Shown here in pieces: positions 16,810 to 25,447 of a stretch of DNA of 64,000 nucleotides. The translations under genes and the position numbers were made by a program. Source of the DNA: Sphaerisporangium cinnabarinum (lineage in GTDB: Bacteria > Actinomycetota > Actinomycetes > Actinomycetales > Cellulomonadaceae); assembly GCA_003052455.1 (NCBI GenBank), contig QAPD01000033.1:1-64000 (forward strand), read 5' to 3'. A model generated the notes under the pieces. That model was given only the letters and a program-made list of their open reading frames with translations, was not told the origin of the DNA and did not search any database. Position 1 is the stretch's first letter. Each line of letters opens with the position of its first letter.

Positions 16810-17464
16810 GCGGGGCGAGGACGACGTGCAGGGTGCGGGGCCCGTGCACGCCCTCGACGCGGGAGAGCTCGATGTCGCTCGTCGCGCTGGGTCCGCTGAT
16901 CCACGTCTGCGGACGCCCGGGGTGCGCGGCGAGCAGGCGCACGGCCTCGGGCACGGACTGCACCACCTGGTCCGTGCGCACGACGCACACGTGCAGGTCG
17001 GGGACGAGCGTGATCGCGCGGCGGCCCTGGTCGGGCTCGCCGTCGAGCACGATCGTGCCGGTGTCGCCGATCGCGACGCGCGCCGCGGTGACGACGGCGT
17101 CCGTGCGGTCGAGCTCGTCGGGCGTGCGCGGGTCGTCGCGCGCGTCCCGCACGACGGCGGTCCCGGCGCCCAGCCCCGCGAGCCACGCCGCGTCGAGACC
17201 GGCCGGGACGACGACGGACGTCGCGTCGGCGAGCAGGTCGCCGACGACCGTGGCCACGTCCGCCGACGTCTCCGCGCTGTGCACGTGCGCCCGGTAGTCG
17301 ACGAGCCGGTCGACGAGCACGTCCACGACCTCGGACGACCCGGGGGCGAGCTCGCCGTGCTCGCGGTAGGCGCGCGCAATGCCCGACGCCGCGGGCCCGC
17401 CCGTCGCCGTCGGCCCGCCGAGCGCCGTACGGACGCGGGCGAGGACGTCGTCGCGCGCGCTCAC
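16802..17464 (-). CDS. lutC: Lactate utilization protein C
   Basis: The 220-residue LutC/YkgG-family protein (DUF162) has the typical Thr-Asp-Ala-Val-Val-Thr-Ala-Ala, Ala-Ile-Gly-Asp-Thr-Gly-Thr-Ile-Val, Val-Pro-Asp-Leu-His-Val-Cys-Val and Ile-Ser-Gly-Pro-Ser-Ala-Thr-Ser-Asp-Ile-Glu segments. It is one of three subunits of the iron-sulfur L-lactate oxidising complex. The GTG start overlaps the lutB stop (GTGA). It is the last gene of the operon and its TAG stop lies in repeat site A. Confidence 0.92.
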   Translation of the reverse strand: MSARDDVLARVRTALGGPTATGGPAASGIARAYREHGELAPGSSEVVDVLVDRLVDYRAHVHSAETSADVATVVGDLLADATSVVVPAGLDAAWLAGLGAGTAVVRDARDDPRTPDELDRTDAVVTAARVAIGDTGTIVLDGEPDQGRRAITLVPDLHVCVVRTDQVVQSVPEAVRLLAAHPGRPQTWISGPSATSDIELSRVEGVHGPRTLHVVLAPPR

Positions 17465-19071
17465 CGGTCCTCGCCTCCCTCGGTGCGGGGCTCGTCGGAC
17501 GGGCGGTCGCGCCACCAGTCGCGGAAGGTCTGCTTCGCGGGCGCCGGGAGGTCGCGCGAGCGGGTCCACGCGGACGCGGGCGGCGGGAGGGTCGAGATCC
17601 GGCCCTTCGGCCCCGCGACCAGGCGCCCGACCCCCGCCGCCTTCTCCGCGAGCTCGAACCGCCGCGCGTCGGACATGACGAACGACGCCGCCTTCATCGC
17701 GGCGCCCCACCCGGTGGGGCGGCCACGGTCGGCGTCGACCTCGCGCGCCCGCAGCTCCACGAGGATCGACGGGATGTCGATCTTCACCGGGCACACCTCG
17801 TAGCACGCGCCGCACAGCGTCGAGGCGTAGGGGAGGGACGCGTTCGGGTCGTGGTGGCCGGAGAGGCCGCCGGAGGACTTGGTGAGCTGCGGCGTGAGGA
17901 TCGCGCCGATCGGGCCGGGGTACACCGACCCGTACGCGTGGCCGCCCACCCGCTCGTACACCGGGCACACGTTGAGGCACGCGGAGCAGCGGATGCAGTG
18001 CAGCGCGGCCCGCCCGACCTCGTCGGCGAGGACGTCGGTGCGCCCGTTGTCGAGCAGGACGAGGTGGAACTCCTGCGGGCCGTCGCCGGGCGTGACGCCC
18101 GTCCACAGGGACGTGTACGGGTTCATGCGCTCGCCTGTGGACGACCGCGGCAGGAGCTGGAGGAACACCTCCAGGTCCGTGTACGTGGGCACGACCTTCT
18201 CGATCCCCATGACGGTGATGAGTGTCTCGGGGAGCGTGAGGCACATGCGCCCGTTGCCCTCGGACTCGACGACGGTCAGCGTCCCCGTGTCCGCGACGCC
18301 GAAGTTCGCCCCGCTGATCGCGACCTTCGCCGAGAGGAACTTGCGGCGCAGGTGGGCGCGCGCGGCCATCGCGAGCTCGCGCGGGACGTCCGACAGGTCG
18401 GGCGGGGCGTCGCCCATGCGGGCGAGGAAGATCTCGCGGATCTCCGCCCGGTTGCGGTGGATCGCGGGCACGAGGATGTGCGACGGCATGTCGTCGGCGA
18501 GCTGCACGATGAGCTCCGCGAGGTCCGTCTCGTACGCCGCGATCCCCTCGGCGGCGAGCGCCTCGTTGAGCCCCGTCTCCTGCGTCGCCATGGACTTCAC
18601 CTTGACGACCTCGTCGACGCCCTTGGCCTTCACGAGGTCCGCGACGATCCGGTTCGCCTCGTCCGCGTCGCGCGCCCAGTGCACGACGCCGCCGCGCGCC
18701 ACGACGTTGCGCTCCAGCTCCTCGAGGAGCTCGGGCAGGCGTGCCATGACGTCGGTCTTGATCGCGGAGCCGGCGTCGCGCAGCGCCTCCCAGTCCGGCA
18801 CCTCGCCGACGACGGCCGCGCGCTTGGCCCGGATGGTCGACGTCGCGTGCGCGAGGTTGCGCCGCAGCTGCGTGTTCTGGAGCGCCTCGCGCGCCGCGTC
18901 GGGGAACGACCCGCCCCAGCGCAGCGGGGCGTCCGGGTGCGGGACGTCGCCGAACGCGTCCGACGCCGCGCCCGCACCCGCCGAGGTGCCGTGGCCGCCC
19001 GGGTGGGCGACGTCGTCGGGCAGGGTGCGCGCGCTGCGCCGGACGGGCAGGCCGAGGAACGTGCGGCTCAC
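17461..19071 (-). CDS. lutB: Lactate utilization iron-sulfur protein B
   Basis: The 536-residue protein combines a DUF162-like N-terminal half with a ferredoxin-like domain holding two [4Fe-4S] motifs: Cys-Ile-Arg-Cys-Ser-Ala-Cys-Leu-Asn-Val-Cys-Pro near residue 355 and Cys-Gly-Ala-Cys-Tyr-Glu-Val-Cys-Pro near residue 410. Both are intact. It should pass electrons from lactate within the LutABC complex. The GTG start at 19071 overlaps the stop of lutA. The first 60 residues are a poorly conserved Ala/Gly-rich extension. Confidence 0.95.
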   Translation of the reverse strand: MSRTFLGLPVRRSARTLPDDVAHPGGHGTSAGAGAASDAFGDVPHPDAPLRWGGSFPDAAREALQNTQLRRNLAHATSTIRAKRAAVVGEVPDWEALRDAGSAIKTDVMARLPELLEELERNVVARGGVVHWARDADEANRIVADLVKAKGVDEVVKVKSMATQETGLNEALAAEGIAAYETDLAELIVQLADDMPSHILVPAIHRNRAEIREIFLARMGDAPPDLSDVPRELAMAARAHLRRKFLSAKVAISGANFGVADTGTLTVVESEGNGRMCLTLPETLITVMGIEKVVPTYTDLEVFLQLLPRSSTGERMNPYTSLWTGVTPGDGPQEFHLVLLDNGRTDVLADEVGRAALHCIRCSACLNVCPVYERVGGHAYGSVYPGPIGAILTPQLTKSSGGLSGHHDPNASLPYASTLCGACYEVCPVKIDIPSILVELRAREVDADRGRPTGWGAAMKAASFVMSDARRFELAEKAAGVGRLVAGPKGRISTLPPPASAWTRSRDLPAPAKQTFRDWWRDRPSDEPRTEGGEDR

Positions 19072-19862
19072 CGGGCACCCCCGCGCGTCGACGGGCCGAC
19101 CCCGGCGGGGGCGGGCGTGTCCTTCGTGGACGCGAGGATCTCCGCGAGGTGCAGCGTGCGGACGCCCGCGCGGATGCGCGACAGGCCGCCGCCGATGTGC
19201 ATGAGGCACGACGCGTCGCCCGCGGTGAGGACCTCGGCGCCCGTCGCCTTCACGTGCGTCATCTTGTCGGCGAGCATCGCCGTCGACGTCTCCGCGTTCT
19301 TCAGCGCGAAGGTGCCGCCGAACCCGCAGCACGCCTCCGCCGCGGGCAGCTCGACGAGGTCGATGCCCTCGACCGCGCGCAGGAGGCGCAGCGGCTTGTC
19401 GCCGACGTGGAGCATGCGCAGCGAGTGGCACGTCGGGTGGTAGGTGACCCGGTGGGGGAAGTAGGCGCCGACGTCGGTCACGCCGAGCACGTCGACGAGC
19501 AGCTCGGACAGCTCGTACGTCTTCGCGGCGACCGCGTCGGCGGTGCGCGCGAGGTCGTCGAGCCCGGCCCGTCGGCAGACCATCCCCTGCTGGTGCCGCA
19601 CGGACCCCGTGCAGGACCCGGACGGGACGACGACGGCGTCCCACTCGCCGTCGAGCACGGGGGAGAACGCCTCGACGTGGTTGCGCACCACGGGGACCGC
19701 CTCGTCGAGGTACCCGGTGTTGACGTGCATCTGTCCGCAGCAGGTCTGCCGCTCGGGGAAGAACACCTCGTGGCCGAGGCGCTCGAGGAGGAGGGCGGTG
19801 GCGCGCGGTGCCTGGGGGAACATCACGTCGCCGATGCAGGTCGCGGTGAGGGCTATGCGCAT
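19068..19862 (-). CDS. lutA: Lactate utilization protein A (CCG-domain)
   Basis: The 264-residue protein has two CCG domains, with Cys-Cys-Gly-Gln near residue 40 and Cys-Cys-Gly-Phe-Gly-Gly near residue 165, which bind iron-sulfur clusters in glycolate oxidase and heterodisulfide reductase-like proteins. With LutB and LutC it oxidises L-lactate to pyruvate. The ATG at 19862 follows a GGAG site; the longer upstream frame would run through the operator region and is rejected. It is the first gene of lutABC. Confidence 0.95.
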   Translation of the reverse strand: MRIALTATCIGDVMFPQAPRATALLLERLGHEVFFPERQTCCGQMHVNTGYLDEAVPVVRNHVEAFSPVLDGEWDAVVVPSGSCTGSVRHQQGMVCRRAGLDDLARTADAVAAKTYELSELLVDVLGVTDVGAYFPHRVTYHPTCHSLRMLHVGDKPLRLLRAVEGIDLVELPAAEACCGFGGTFALKNAETSTAMLADKMTHVKATGAEVLTAGDASCLMHIGGGLSRIRAGVRTLHLAEILASTKDTPAPAGVGPSTRGGAR

Positions 19863-19948
19863 CAGGGCTCCGGGGAGGCGAGTCGGGTCCAGTCTCGCCG
19901 GGCCGCGTCGTCGCCGCCTGCCGAGACCGCCGCGGTGAGGCGCCGCGG

Positions 19949-20006
19949 CTGTGGTCTGACCACAGGCCGTCCACTGTAGACCACGACGGCTGCGTGGTCT
20001 GACCAC
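19949..20006. promoter_or_regulatory. Two LldR/LutR-type operators between lutA and its regulator
   Basis: Two copies of the palindrome GTGGTCTGACCAC lie at 19951-19963 (extended to CTGTGGTCTGACCACAG, 19949-19965) and 19994-20006, with centres 43 bp apart. This fits the T-G-G-T-N-T-N-A-C-C-A pattern of FadR/LldR-type regulators. The second copy overlaps the likely -35 region of the divergent regulator gene, whose TACCCT -10 is at 20024-20029. For lutA a -10 candidate TACAGT (complement of 19973-19978) lies between the two copies. Confidence 0.8.
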
Positions 20007-20035
20007 AGCGCGCCGGGGTCGCCTACCCTGAGCGG

Positions 20036-20740
20036 GTGCGCACCCACGAACGCGTCCTCGCCCGCATCGAGGCGGACCTCGCCGCGGGCCGCTGGGCGCT
20101 CGGCGAGCGCCTCCCGGCCGAGCGCGCGCTCGCCGAGGAGCTCGGTGTCTCGCGCCCCTCGGTGCGCGAGGCGCTCCGCGTGCTCGAGGCCATGGGCATC
20201 GTGCGCACCGCCGTGGGCTCCGGGCCCGACGCCGGCGCGACCGTCGTCGACCGGCCCGCCGCGGGACTGGGAGCGGCCGTGCGCCTGCACGTCGCGTCCG
20301 GGACGCTCGCGGTGCGCGACGTCGTCGAGACGCGCGTCCTGCTCGAGACGTGGGCCGTCCGCGCGGCGGGGGACCGGGGCGCCGAGGACGGCGAGGAGGT
20401 CGTGGCGACGCTCGCGGAGGCCCGCGCCCTGCTCGACCGCATGGACGACCCGGCGCTGCCCGCCGCCGACTTCCGCGAGCTCGACGCGACGTTCCACGTG
20501 CTGCTCGTCCGGCTCGCGGGCAACGCGCTCGTCGAGGCCGTCATGACCGGGCTGCGCGGCGCGATCGAGTCGTACGTCGCCGCGGGCAGCGCGGCGCTGC
20601 CGTCGTGGGAGCGGACCGCCGCGCGCCTGCGCGCCGAGCACCGCGCCGTGCTCTCCGCCGTCGCGGAGGGCGACGGCGAGCGCGCGGCCCGCGAGGTGCG
20701 TGCCCACATCGAGGGGTTCTACGCCGAGACGGGCCTCTGA
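20036..20740 (+). CDS. GntR/FadR-family regulator of lactate utilization
   Basis: The 234-residue protein has an N-terminal winged helix (residues about 1-70, with Leu-Pro-Ala-Glu-Arg-Ala-Leu-Ala and Val-Ser-Arg-Pro-Ser-Val-Arg-Glu-Ala-Leu-Arg) and a C-terminal FCD ligand-binding domain with the metal-binding Asp and His pattern. It is divergent from lutABC with two palindromes between, so it very likely represses lutABC until lactate binds and also controls itself. The GTG start is seven bases after a TACCCT -10 element with no ribosome site, suggesting a leaderless message. Confidence 0.9.
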   Translation: MRTHERVLARIEADLAAGRWALGERLPAERALAEELGVSRPSVREALRVLEAMGIVRTAVGSGPDAGATVVDRPAAGLGAAVRLHVASGTLAVRDVVETRVLLETWAVRAAGDRGAEDGEEVVATLAEARALLDRMDDPALPAADFRELDATFHVLLVRLAGNALVEAVMTGLRGAIESYVAAGSAALPSWERTAARLRAEHRAVLSAVAEGDGERAAREVRAHIEGFYAETGL

Positions 20741-20777
20741 GCGGACCGTCGCGCGCCCCGCGCGGGGTGCCTGACGG

Positions 20778-22109
20778 CTAGGTCTGTCTCGCGCGGGGCA
20801 GGTCGCCCAGGCGGCGTTCCAGGAGGCGGCGGTCGCCCTCGCGGTCGACGAGCGCGAGGGCACGGCGCAGGTCGACGGCAGCGTCCGTGGGGCGCCCGGC
20901 CCGGACGAGCAGCTCGGCGCGGACGGCGGGCAGCAGGTGGTACTCCGCGAGCGCCGGCTCGTCCGCGACGGCGTCCAGCGCGGCCAGCCCCGCCTCGGCG
21001 CCGCGCACCTCCGCGACCGCGACCGCGCGGTTGAGCGCGACGACGGGCGAGCCGGTGAGGTCGAGCAGGACGTCGTAGAGGCCGAGGATCTGGGGCCAGT
21101 CGGTCGCGGCCGCGTCGGTGGCCTCGTCGTGGAGCGCCGCGACGGCGGCCTGCACCTGGTACGGCCCGGGCCGCCCGACGGCGAGCGCCGCGTCGAGCTC
21201 GGCCAGGCCCTCGGCGATCTCGTCGTGCCGCCAGCGGGCGCGGTCCTGCTCGGCCAGGGTCCGCGTGACGCCGTCGGGGCCCACGCGCTCGTCGCGGCGC
21301 GCGTGCTGGAGCAGCAGCAGGGCGAGCAGGCCGCGCGCCTCGGGCTCGTCGTCGAGCAGGCGCGCGGTGAGGCGGGCGAGCCGGACGGCGGCGTCGGCGA
21401 GCGCGCGCCGCTCGGCCGAGCCCGCGACGGCGTCGGCGGGCTCCGCCCACGCGTCGTACCCCTCGGTGAACAGCACGTACAGCACCGCGAGGACGCCCTC
21501 GACGCGCTCGGCCCGCAGCGCGGCCGGCGGCACCCGGAAGGTCATGCCGGTCGCGCGGATGCGGCGCTTGGCCCGGACCAGGCGCTGCGCCATCGTCGCC
21601 TCGGGGACGAGGAAGGCGCGCGCGACCTGGGCGGTCGTCATGCCGGTCAGCGACCGCAGGGTGAGCGCGACCCGCGCCTCGGCGGGCAGCGCCGGGTGGC
21701 AGCACGTGAAGAGCAGGCGCACGAGGTCGCCGTCCGGGTCGTCGGCGTCCCAGCCGTCGTCGTCGAGGCCGCGCGCGACCTGGTCGAGCACGGGATCCGC
21801 TGCCCGGCCCCCGCCCCGGTGACGCGGGTCGACGCGCTCGCCCAGGCGGCCCGCCGCGGCGACCTGCTCGGCCTCGACCCGACGACGGCGCAGCACGTCG
21901 ATCGCGTGGCGGCGCGCGGTCGTCGTCAGCCACGCGCCGGGACGCTCGGGCACGCCGTCGCGGCCCCACGTCCGCAGCGCCGCGGCGAACGCCTCCTGCG
22001 CGGACTCCTCGGCCAGGTCGAGGTCGCCCGTGCTGCGCGCGACGGCGCCGAGGACGCGTCCCCACTCGGTGCGGAACGCGTCCTCGACGGGGTCCGTCGC
22101 GGGCGTCAG
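20778..22109 (-). CDS. ECF-type sigma factor with C-terminal TPR-like extension
   Basis: The protein has sigma region 2 (Ala-Glu-Glu-Ser-Ala-Gln-Glu-Ala-Phe, then Pro-Gly-Ala-Trp-Leu-Thr-Thr-Ala-Arg-Arg), region 4 around Met-Thr-Thr-Ala-Gln-Val-Ala-Arg, and a long helical C-terminal domain typical of sigma factors encoded beside YCII proteins. Conserved region-2 sequence extends up to about 22100, well beyond the first GTG (21953), yet this stretch has no ATG, GTG or TTG. The only plausible initiator is CTG at 22109, two bases after the YCII stop (TGA-G-CTG), giving 443 residues. Translation would be coupled to the YCII gene. The target promoters are unknown. Confidence 0.8.
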   Translation of the reverse strand: MTPATDPVEDAFRTEWGRVLGAVARSTGDLDLAEESAQEAFAAALRTWGRDGVPERPGAWLTTTARRHAIDVLRRRRVEAEQVAAAGRLGERVDPRHRGGGRAADPVLDQVARGLDDDGWDADDPDGDLVRLLFTCCHPALPAEARVALTLRSLTGMTTAQVARAFLVPEATMAQRLVRAKRRIRATGMTFRVPPAALRAERVEGVLAVLYVLFTEGYDAWAEPADAVAGSAERRALADAAVRLARLTARLLDDEPEARGLLALLLLQHARRDERVGPDGVTRTLAEQDRARWRHDEIAEGLAELDAALAVGRPGPYQVQAAVAALHDEATDAAATDWPQILGLYDVLLDLTGSPVVALNRAVAVAEVRGAEAGLAALDAVADEPALAEYHLLPAVRAELLVRAGRPTDAAVDLRRALALVDREGDRRLLERRLGDLPRARQT

Positions 22110-22110
22110 C

Positions 22111-22467
22111 TCAGGACCCGTCGAGGTCCAGCGGCCACGCGGGGTGCAGCTCGATCGCGCCGCCGTACGCCATGGGGTGCTCGGACGCGATGGCGATCGC
22201 GGTGTCCAGGTCGGGGGCCTCGAGGACGTCGAAGCCCGCGATCGACTCCTTCGTCTCGGAGAACGGCCCGTCCGTGACGAGCACCTTTCCGCCCCGGACC
22301 CGCACGCCCACGGCGTCCTCGGGCGGGCGCAGCCGGTCGCCGACCACCGCGGCGCCGCTGCCGTAGTGCCGCCCGACCCACTCCTCGATCGGGGCCGCGG
22401 CCTCGGCCTCCTCGGGCCGCAGCCCCGGGTCGTCCGGGGTGCCGAGCACGAGCATGAGGTAGCGCAT
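22111..22467 (-). CDS. YCII-related (DGPFAETKE-type) protein
   Basis: The 118-residue protein has the family motif Asp-Gly-Pro-Phe-Ser-Glu-Thr-Lys-Glu around residues 66-74 and the usual Met-Arg-Tyr-Leu-Met-Leu start. These ferredoxin-fold proteins are almost always encoded next to ECF sigma factors of the type found immediately downstream, and may modulate them. Its ATG overlaps the stop of the small gene upstream (TGATG). Confidence 0.9.
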   Translation of the reverse strand: MRYLMLVLGTPDDPGLRPEEAEAAAPIEEWVGRHYGSGAAVVGDRLRPPEDAVGVRVRGGKVLVTDGPFSETKESIAGFDVLEAPDLDTAIAIASEHPMAYGGAIELHPAWPLDLDGS

Positions 22468-22637
22468 CAGAGGTCCTCCGCCCTCGTCGCCGCGGGCCGG
22501 CGGAGCGCCGTCGGCCCGGAGAACGCCACGTCGGCGGCGGACGTCCCGTCCCCGACGCTGCGCCCGTCACGGTATCGCGCACGGTCCGGCGGGTGCTCGC
22601 GGTCCGCCGCGAGGATCGTCTCCAGGAACGTCGTCAT
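22467..22637 (-). CDS. Small unknown protein heading the sigma/YCII operon
   Basis: A 56-codon frame starts at an ATG five bases behind a near-perfect AGGAGGAGG ribosome site and ends with TGA overlapping the ATG of the YCII gene. Third codon positions are G or C in about 95% of codons, as in real genes here. The peptide begins Met-Thr-Thr-Phe-Leu-Glu-Thr-Ile-Leu and is otherwise rich in Arg, Asp, Ala and Pro with no recognised motif. Signal, position and codon use support translation; function is unknown. It could serve mainly to couple translation of the YCII and sigma genes. Confidence 0.65.
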   Translation of the reverse strand: MTTFLETILAADREHPPDRARYRDGRSVGDGTSAADVAFSGPTALRRPAATRAEDL

Positions 22638-22791
22638 CGTGCCTCCTCCTCTCGCACGGCCCGAGCGGCCGTACGGCAGGACGACGAAGACCGGTCGCCG
22701 AGATCGACACCTTTCTCGCGACGATCTCCCGCAGCGCGGCGCGGCGTCGTGAAGCGCCGGGGACGGGCGTACGGCCGGGCGGCCGACGGCG

Positions 22792-23208
22792 CTACGCGTC
22801 GTCGCCGGCCTTCGCCTCGCCCCAGCCGTACCAGCGCTCGACCTCGACCCAGGCGCTGACGCGCGGGTCGGTCCGGTTCGCGTACTCGTGGCCGGTGTAG
22901 TGGCGCGAGATGCGGTCGATGTCGGCCAGGCCCTCGTCGGCGCGCAGCTCGACGACGCGACCGATGAGCGTCACGTGCGTGTACCAGTTCTCGTCGAGCA
23001 CGGTGAGCGAGACCCGGGGGTCGTTCCGCAGGTGCTTGAGCCGCACGCGCGACTCGTCGAGGTTGACGAGCACGCGGCCGTCGTCCTCCCAGACGTACCA
23101 GGTCGCGGCGGTGACGGGCGCGCCGTCGGAGCGCACCGTCGCCATGACGGCGGCGTTCGGGCGGCGGAGCATCTCGACGAGACGGGAGGGCAGCGGCGGA
23201 CGGGACAC
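22792..23208 (-). CDS. PPOX-class (F420/FMN-binding split-barrel) oxidoreductase
   Basis: The 138-residue protein is a small split-barrel of the pyridoxamine 5'-phosphate oxidase-like class. It shows Arg-Arg-Pro-Asn-Ala-Ala-Val-Met-Ala-Thr, Asp-Gly-Ala-Pro-Val-Thr-Ala-Ala-Thr-Trp-Tyr and a long strand Val-Ser-Leu-Thr-Val-Leu-Asp. Many actinobacterial members use coenzyme F420. The GTG at 23208 follows an AAGGAG site; an upstream frame of about 60 residues is Arg-rich and rejected. Confidence 0.82.
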   Translation of the reverse strand: MSRPPLPSRLVEMLRRPNAAVMATVRSDGAPVTAATWYVWEDDGRVLVNLDESRVRLKHLRNDPRVSLTVLDENWYTHVTLIGRVVELRADEGLADIDRISRHYTGHEYANRTDPRVSAWVEVERWYGWGEAKAGDDA

Positions 23209-23331
23209 GACGGCTCCTTCGGTGGTACGACGGCGGACCTCCCGACGGTACGTCACCGGTGTGGCGCACGACCTCCCGGAGGTCGCACGGAGCGTTCTGA
23301 CGACGAGCGGCCGCGTGACATGATCGTCCTC

Positions 23332-24357
23332 ATGCTCACTCCCGCCACCGGCGCGGCCGGGTCGCGCATCGTCGGCCTCGGTCACTTCCAGCCCGAGAAG
23401 ACGCTGACGAACGACGACATCGCGCAGCTCGTCGAGACCAACGACGAGTGGATCCGCTCACGGACGGGCATCGTCACGCGGCACGTCGCGGACGACGACA
23501 CGACCGTCGCCGACATGGCGACCGCGGCGGCCCGCCACGCGCTCGACGACGCGGGCGTCGACCCGGCCGAGGTCGACCTCGTCATCGTCGCGACGGCGAC
23601 CGCGACGGACCGCTCGCCCAACACGGCGGGCCGTGTCGCGTACCACCTGCGCACGGGGGTCATGCCCGGGCAGTCGACGCCCGAGGAGGCGTCCGAGCTG
23701 GACCTGCGGGGCGTCGTCGGGCCGGCGGTGCTCGACGTGAACGTCGCGTGCTCCGGCTTCGCCCACTCCGTCGGCCTCGCCGACCAGGCGATCCGCGCCG
23801 GCTCGGCGCGCACGGCCGTGGTGATCGGCGCGGAGAAGCTCACCGCGTTCACCGACTGGACCGACCGCAGCACGTGCATCCTCACCGCCGACGGCGCCGG
23901 GGCGGCCGTGCTGCGCGCGACGGACGAGCCCGGCGTCGGCCCGGTCACCTGGGGCTCCGAGCCCGACCTCACCCCGGCCGTGCTCATCGAGGCACCGCAG
24001 GAGAAGTTCGCCCAGGACGGCCGCGCCGTCTTCAAGTGGGCCATCACGCGCGCCGCCGAGCGCGCGCGCACCGTCGTGGAGCGCTCCGGCGTCTCGCTCG
24101 ACGACATCGAGGTGCTCGTCGCGCACCAGGCGAACCTGCGCATCATCGAGCCCCTCGCGAAGGCGCTCGGGCTGGAGTCCAAGGTCGTCGTCACGGACAT
24201 CGTCGAGTCCGGCAACACGTCCGCGGCGTCCATCCCGCTCGGGCTCTCCAAGTGGTGGCACGCGGGCAAGATCCCCGCGGGCGTCCCCGCGCTCCTCTTC
24301 GGCTTCGGCGGCGGCTTCGCGTGGGCGGGCCAGGTCGTGGAGACGCCGAACCGCTGA
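23332..24357 (+). CDS. Beta-ketoacyl-ACP synthase III family protein
   Basis: The 341-residue thiolase-fold enzyme has the catalytic triad of FabH-type condensing enzymes: Cys140 in Asn-Val-Ala-Cys-Ser-Gly-Phe, His265 in His-Gln-Ala-Asn, and Asn295 in Gly-Asn-Thr-Ser-Ala-Ala-Ser. KAS III condenses acyl-CoA with malonyl-ACP to start fatty-acid or related chains. It is not in a fatty-acid cluster, so a specialised role is possible. A TTCTGA/CATGAT promoter with 18-bp spacing ends just before ATG 23332, suggesting leaderless initiation there rather than at the in-frame ATG 23320. Confidence 0.9.
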   Translation: MLTPATGAAGSRIVGLGHFQPEKTLTNDDIAQLVETNDEWIRSRTGIVTRHVADDDTTVADMATAAARHALDDAGVDPAEVDLVIVATATATDRSPNTAGRVAYHLRTGVMPGQSTPEEASELDLRGVVGPAVLDVNVACSGFAHSVGLADQAIRAGSARTAVVIGAEKLTAFTDWTDRSTCILTADGAGAAVLRATDEPGVGPVTWGSEPDLTPAVLIEAPQEKFAQDGRAVFKWAITRAAERARTVVERSGVSLDDIEVLVAHQANLRIIEPLAKALGLESKVVVTDIVESGNTSAASIPLGLSKWWHAGKIPAGVPALLFGFGGGFAWAGQVVETPNR

Positions 24358-24397
24358 CGCGGTAGGCACCGCCCCTGCGGGGAGCAAGAATGGGGCC

Positions 24398-25447
24398 ATG
24401 CCTCTCGCCCCGCGCTACCTCGCCGCCGACGACCGCTACGACACGATGACCTACCGGCGGACGGGGCGCAGCGGCCTCGACCTGCCCGCGATCTCGCTCG
24501 GTCTGTGGCACAACTTCGGCGACGTGAACCCGTTCGAGACCCAGCGCGCCGTGCTGCGCCGCGCGTTCGACCTCGGGATCACCCACTTCGACCTGGCGAA
24601 CAACTACGGCCCGCCCTACGGCTCGGCGGAGGAGAACTTCGGCCGGCACCTCGCGCAGGACCTCGGCGCGTACCGCGACGAGCTCGTCATCTCGTCGAAG
24701 GCCGGTTACGACATGTGGCCCGGTCCCTACGGCGACGGCGGCTCGCGCAAGTACCTGCTCTCCTCGCTCGACCAGTCGCTCCGGCGGATGAACCTCGACT
24801 ACGTCGACGTCTTCTACCACCACCGGCCGGACCCGAGCACGCCGCTCGAGGAGTCCATGCGCGCGCTGCACGACGCCGTCCAGCAGGGCAAGGCGCTGTA
24901 CGTGGGCGTCTCCAACTACTCGCCCGCGCGCACGCGCGAGGCCGCGGGGATCCTCGCCGACCTCGGCACCCCGCTGCTCATCCACCAGCCGAGCTACTCG
25001 ATGCTCAACCGCCACGTCGAGGACCCGGCGCACGAGGACGCGTACGACGGCGGGCAGACCGAGTCGCTGCTCGACGTCGTGGGCGACCTCGGCGTCGGCA
25101 CCATCGTGTTCTCGCCGCTCCAGCAGGGCCTCCTCACGGATCGCTACCTGTCCGGGTCGGCGCCCGAGGGGTCGCGCGCGGCCCGTCCGGACTCGCCGTT
25201 CCTGTCCGAGAAGAACCTCGACGAGACGTACCTGGAGCGTGCCCGGGCGCTGAACGAGATCGCGGGCGCCCGCGGCCAGACCCTCGCGCAGCTCGCCCTC
25301 GCCTGGGTGCTGCGCGACGAGCGCGTCACCTCCGCCCTCGTCGGGGCGAGCAGCGTCCGTCAGCTCGAGAACAACGTCGCGGCGCTCTCCGCGCCGCCCC
25401 TCACCGACGACGAGAAGGCCACCATCGAGTCCGTCCTCGCGAGGTAG
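24398..25447 (+). CDS. Aldo-keto reductase, YghZ/Gpr-like
   Basis: The 349-residue AKR has the N-terminal Leu-Gly-Leu-Trp-His-Asn-Phe-Gly, the catalytic Asp-Leu-Ala-Asn-Asn-Tyr-Gly-Pro-Pro-Tyr-Gly-Ser-Ala-Glu, Ser-Ser-Lys-Ala-Gly, Tyr-His-His-Arg-Pro-Asp and Gly-Val-Ser-Asn-Tyr, as in the AKR14 group that reduces glyceraldehyde 3-phosphate or methylglyoxal with NADPH. There is no ribosome site before the ATG. The gene ends in Arg-stop (AGGTAG), which is the first word of repeat site B. Confidence 0.88.
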   Translation: MPLAPRYLAADDRYDTMTYRRTGRSGLDLPAISLGLWHNFGDVNPFETQRAVLRRAFDLGITHFDLANNYGPPYGSAEENFGRHLAQDLGAYRDELVISSKAGYDMWPGPYGDGGSRKYLLSSLDQSLRRMNLDYVDVFYHHRPDPSTPLEESMRALHDAVQQGKALYVGVSNYSPARTREAAGILADLGTPLLIHQPSYSMLNRHVEDPAHEDAYDGGQTESLLDVVGDLGVGTIVFSPLQQGLLTDRYLSGSAPEGSRAARPDSPFLSEKNLDETYLERARALNEIAGARGQTLAQLALAWVLRDERVTSALVGASSVRQLENNVAALSAPPLTDDEKATIESVLAR

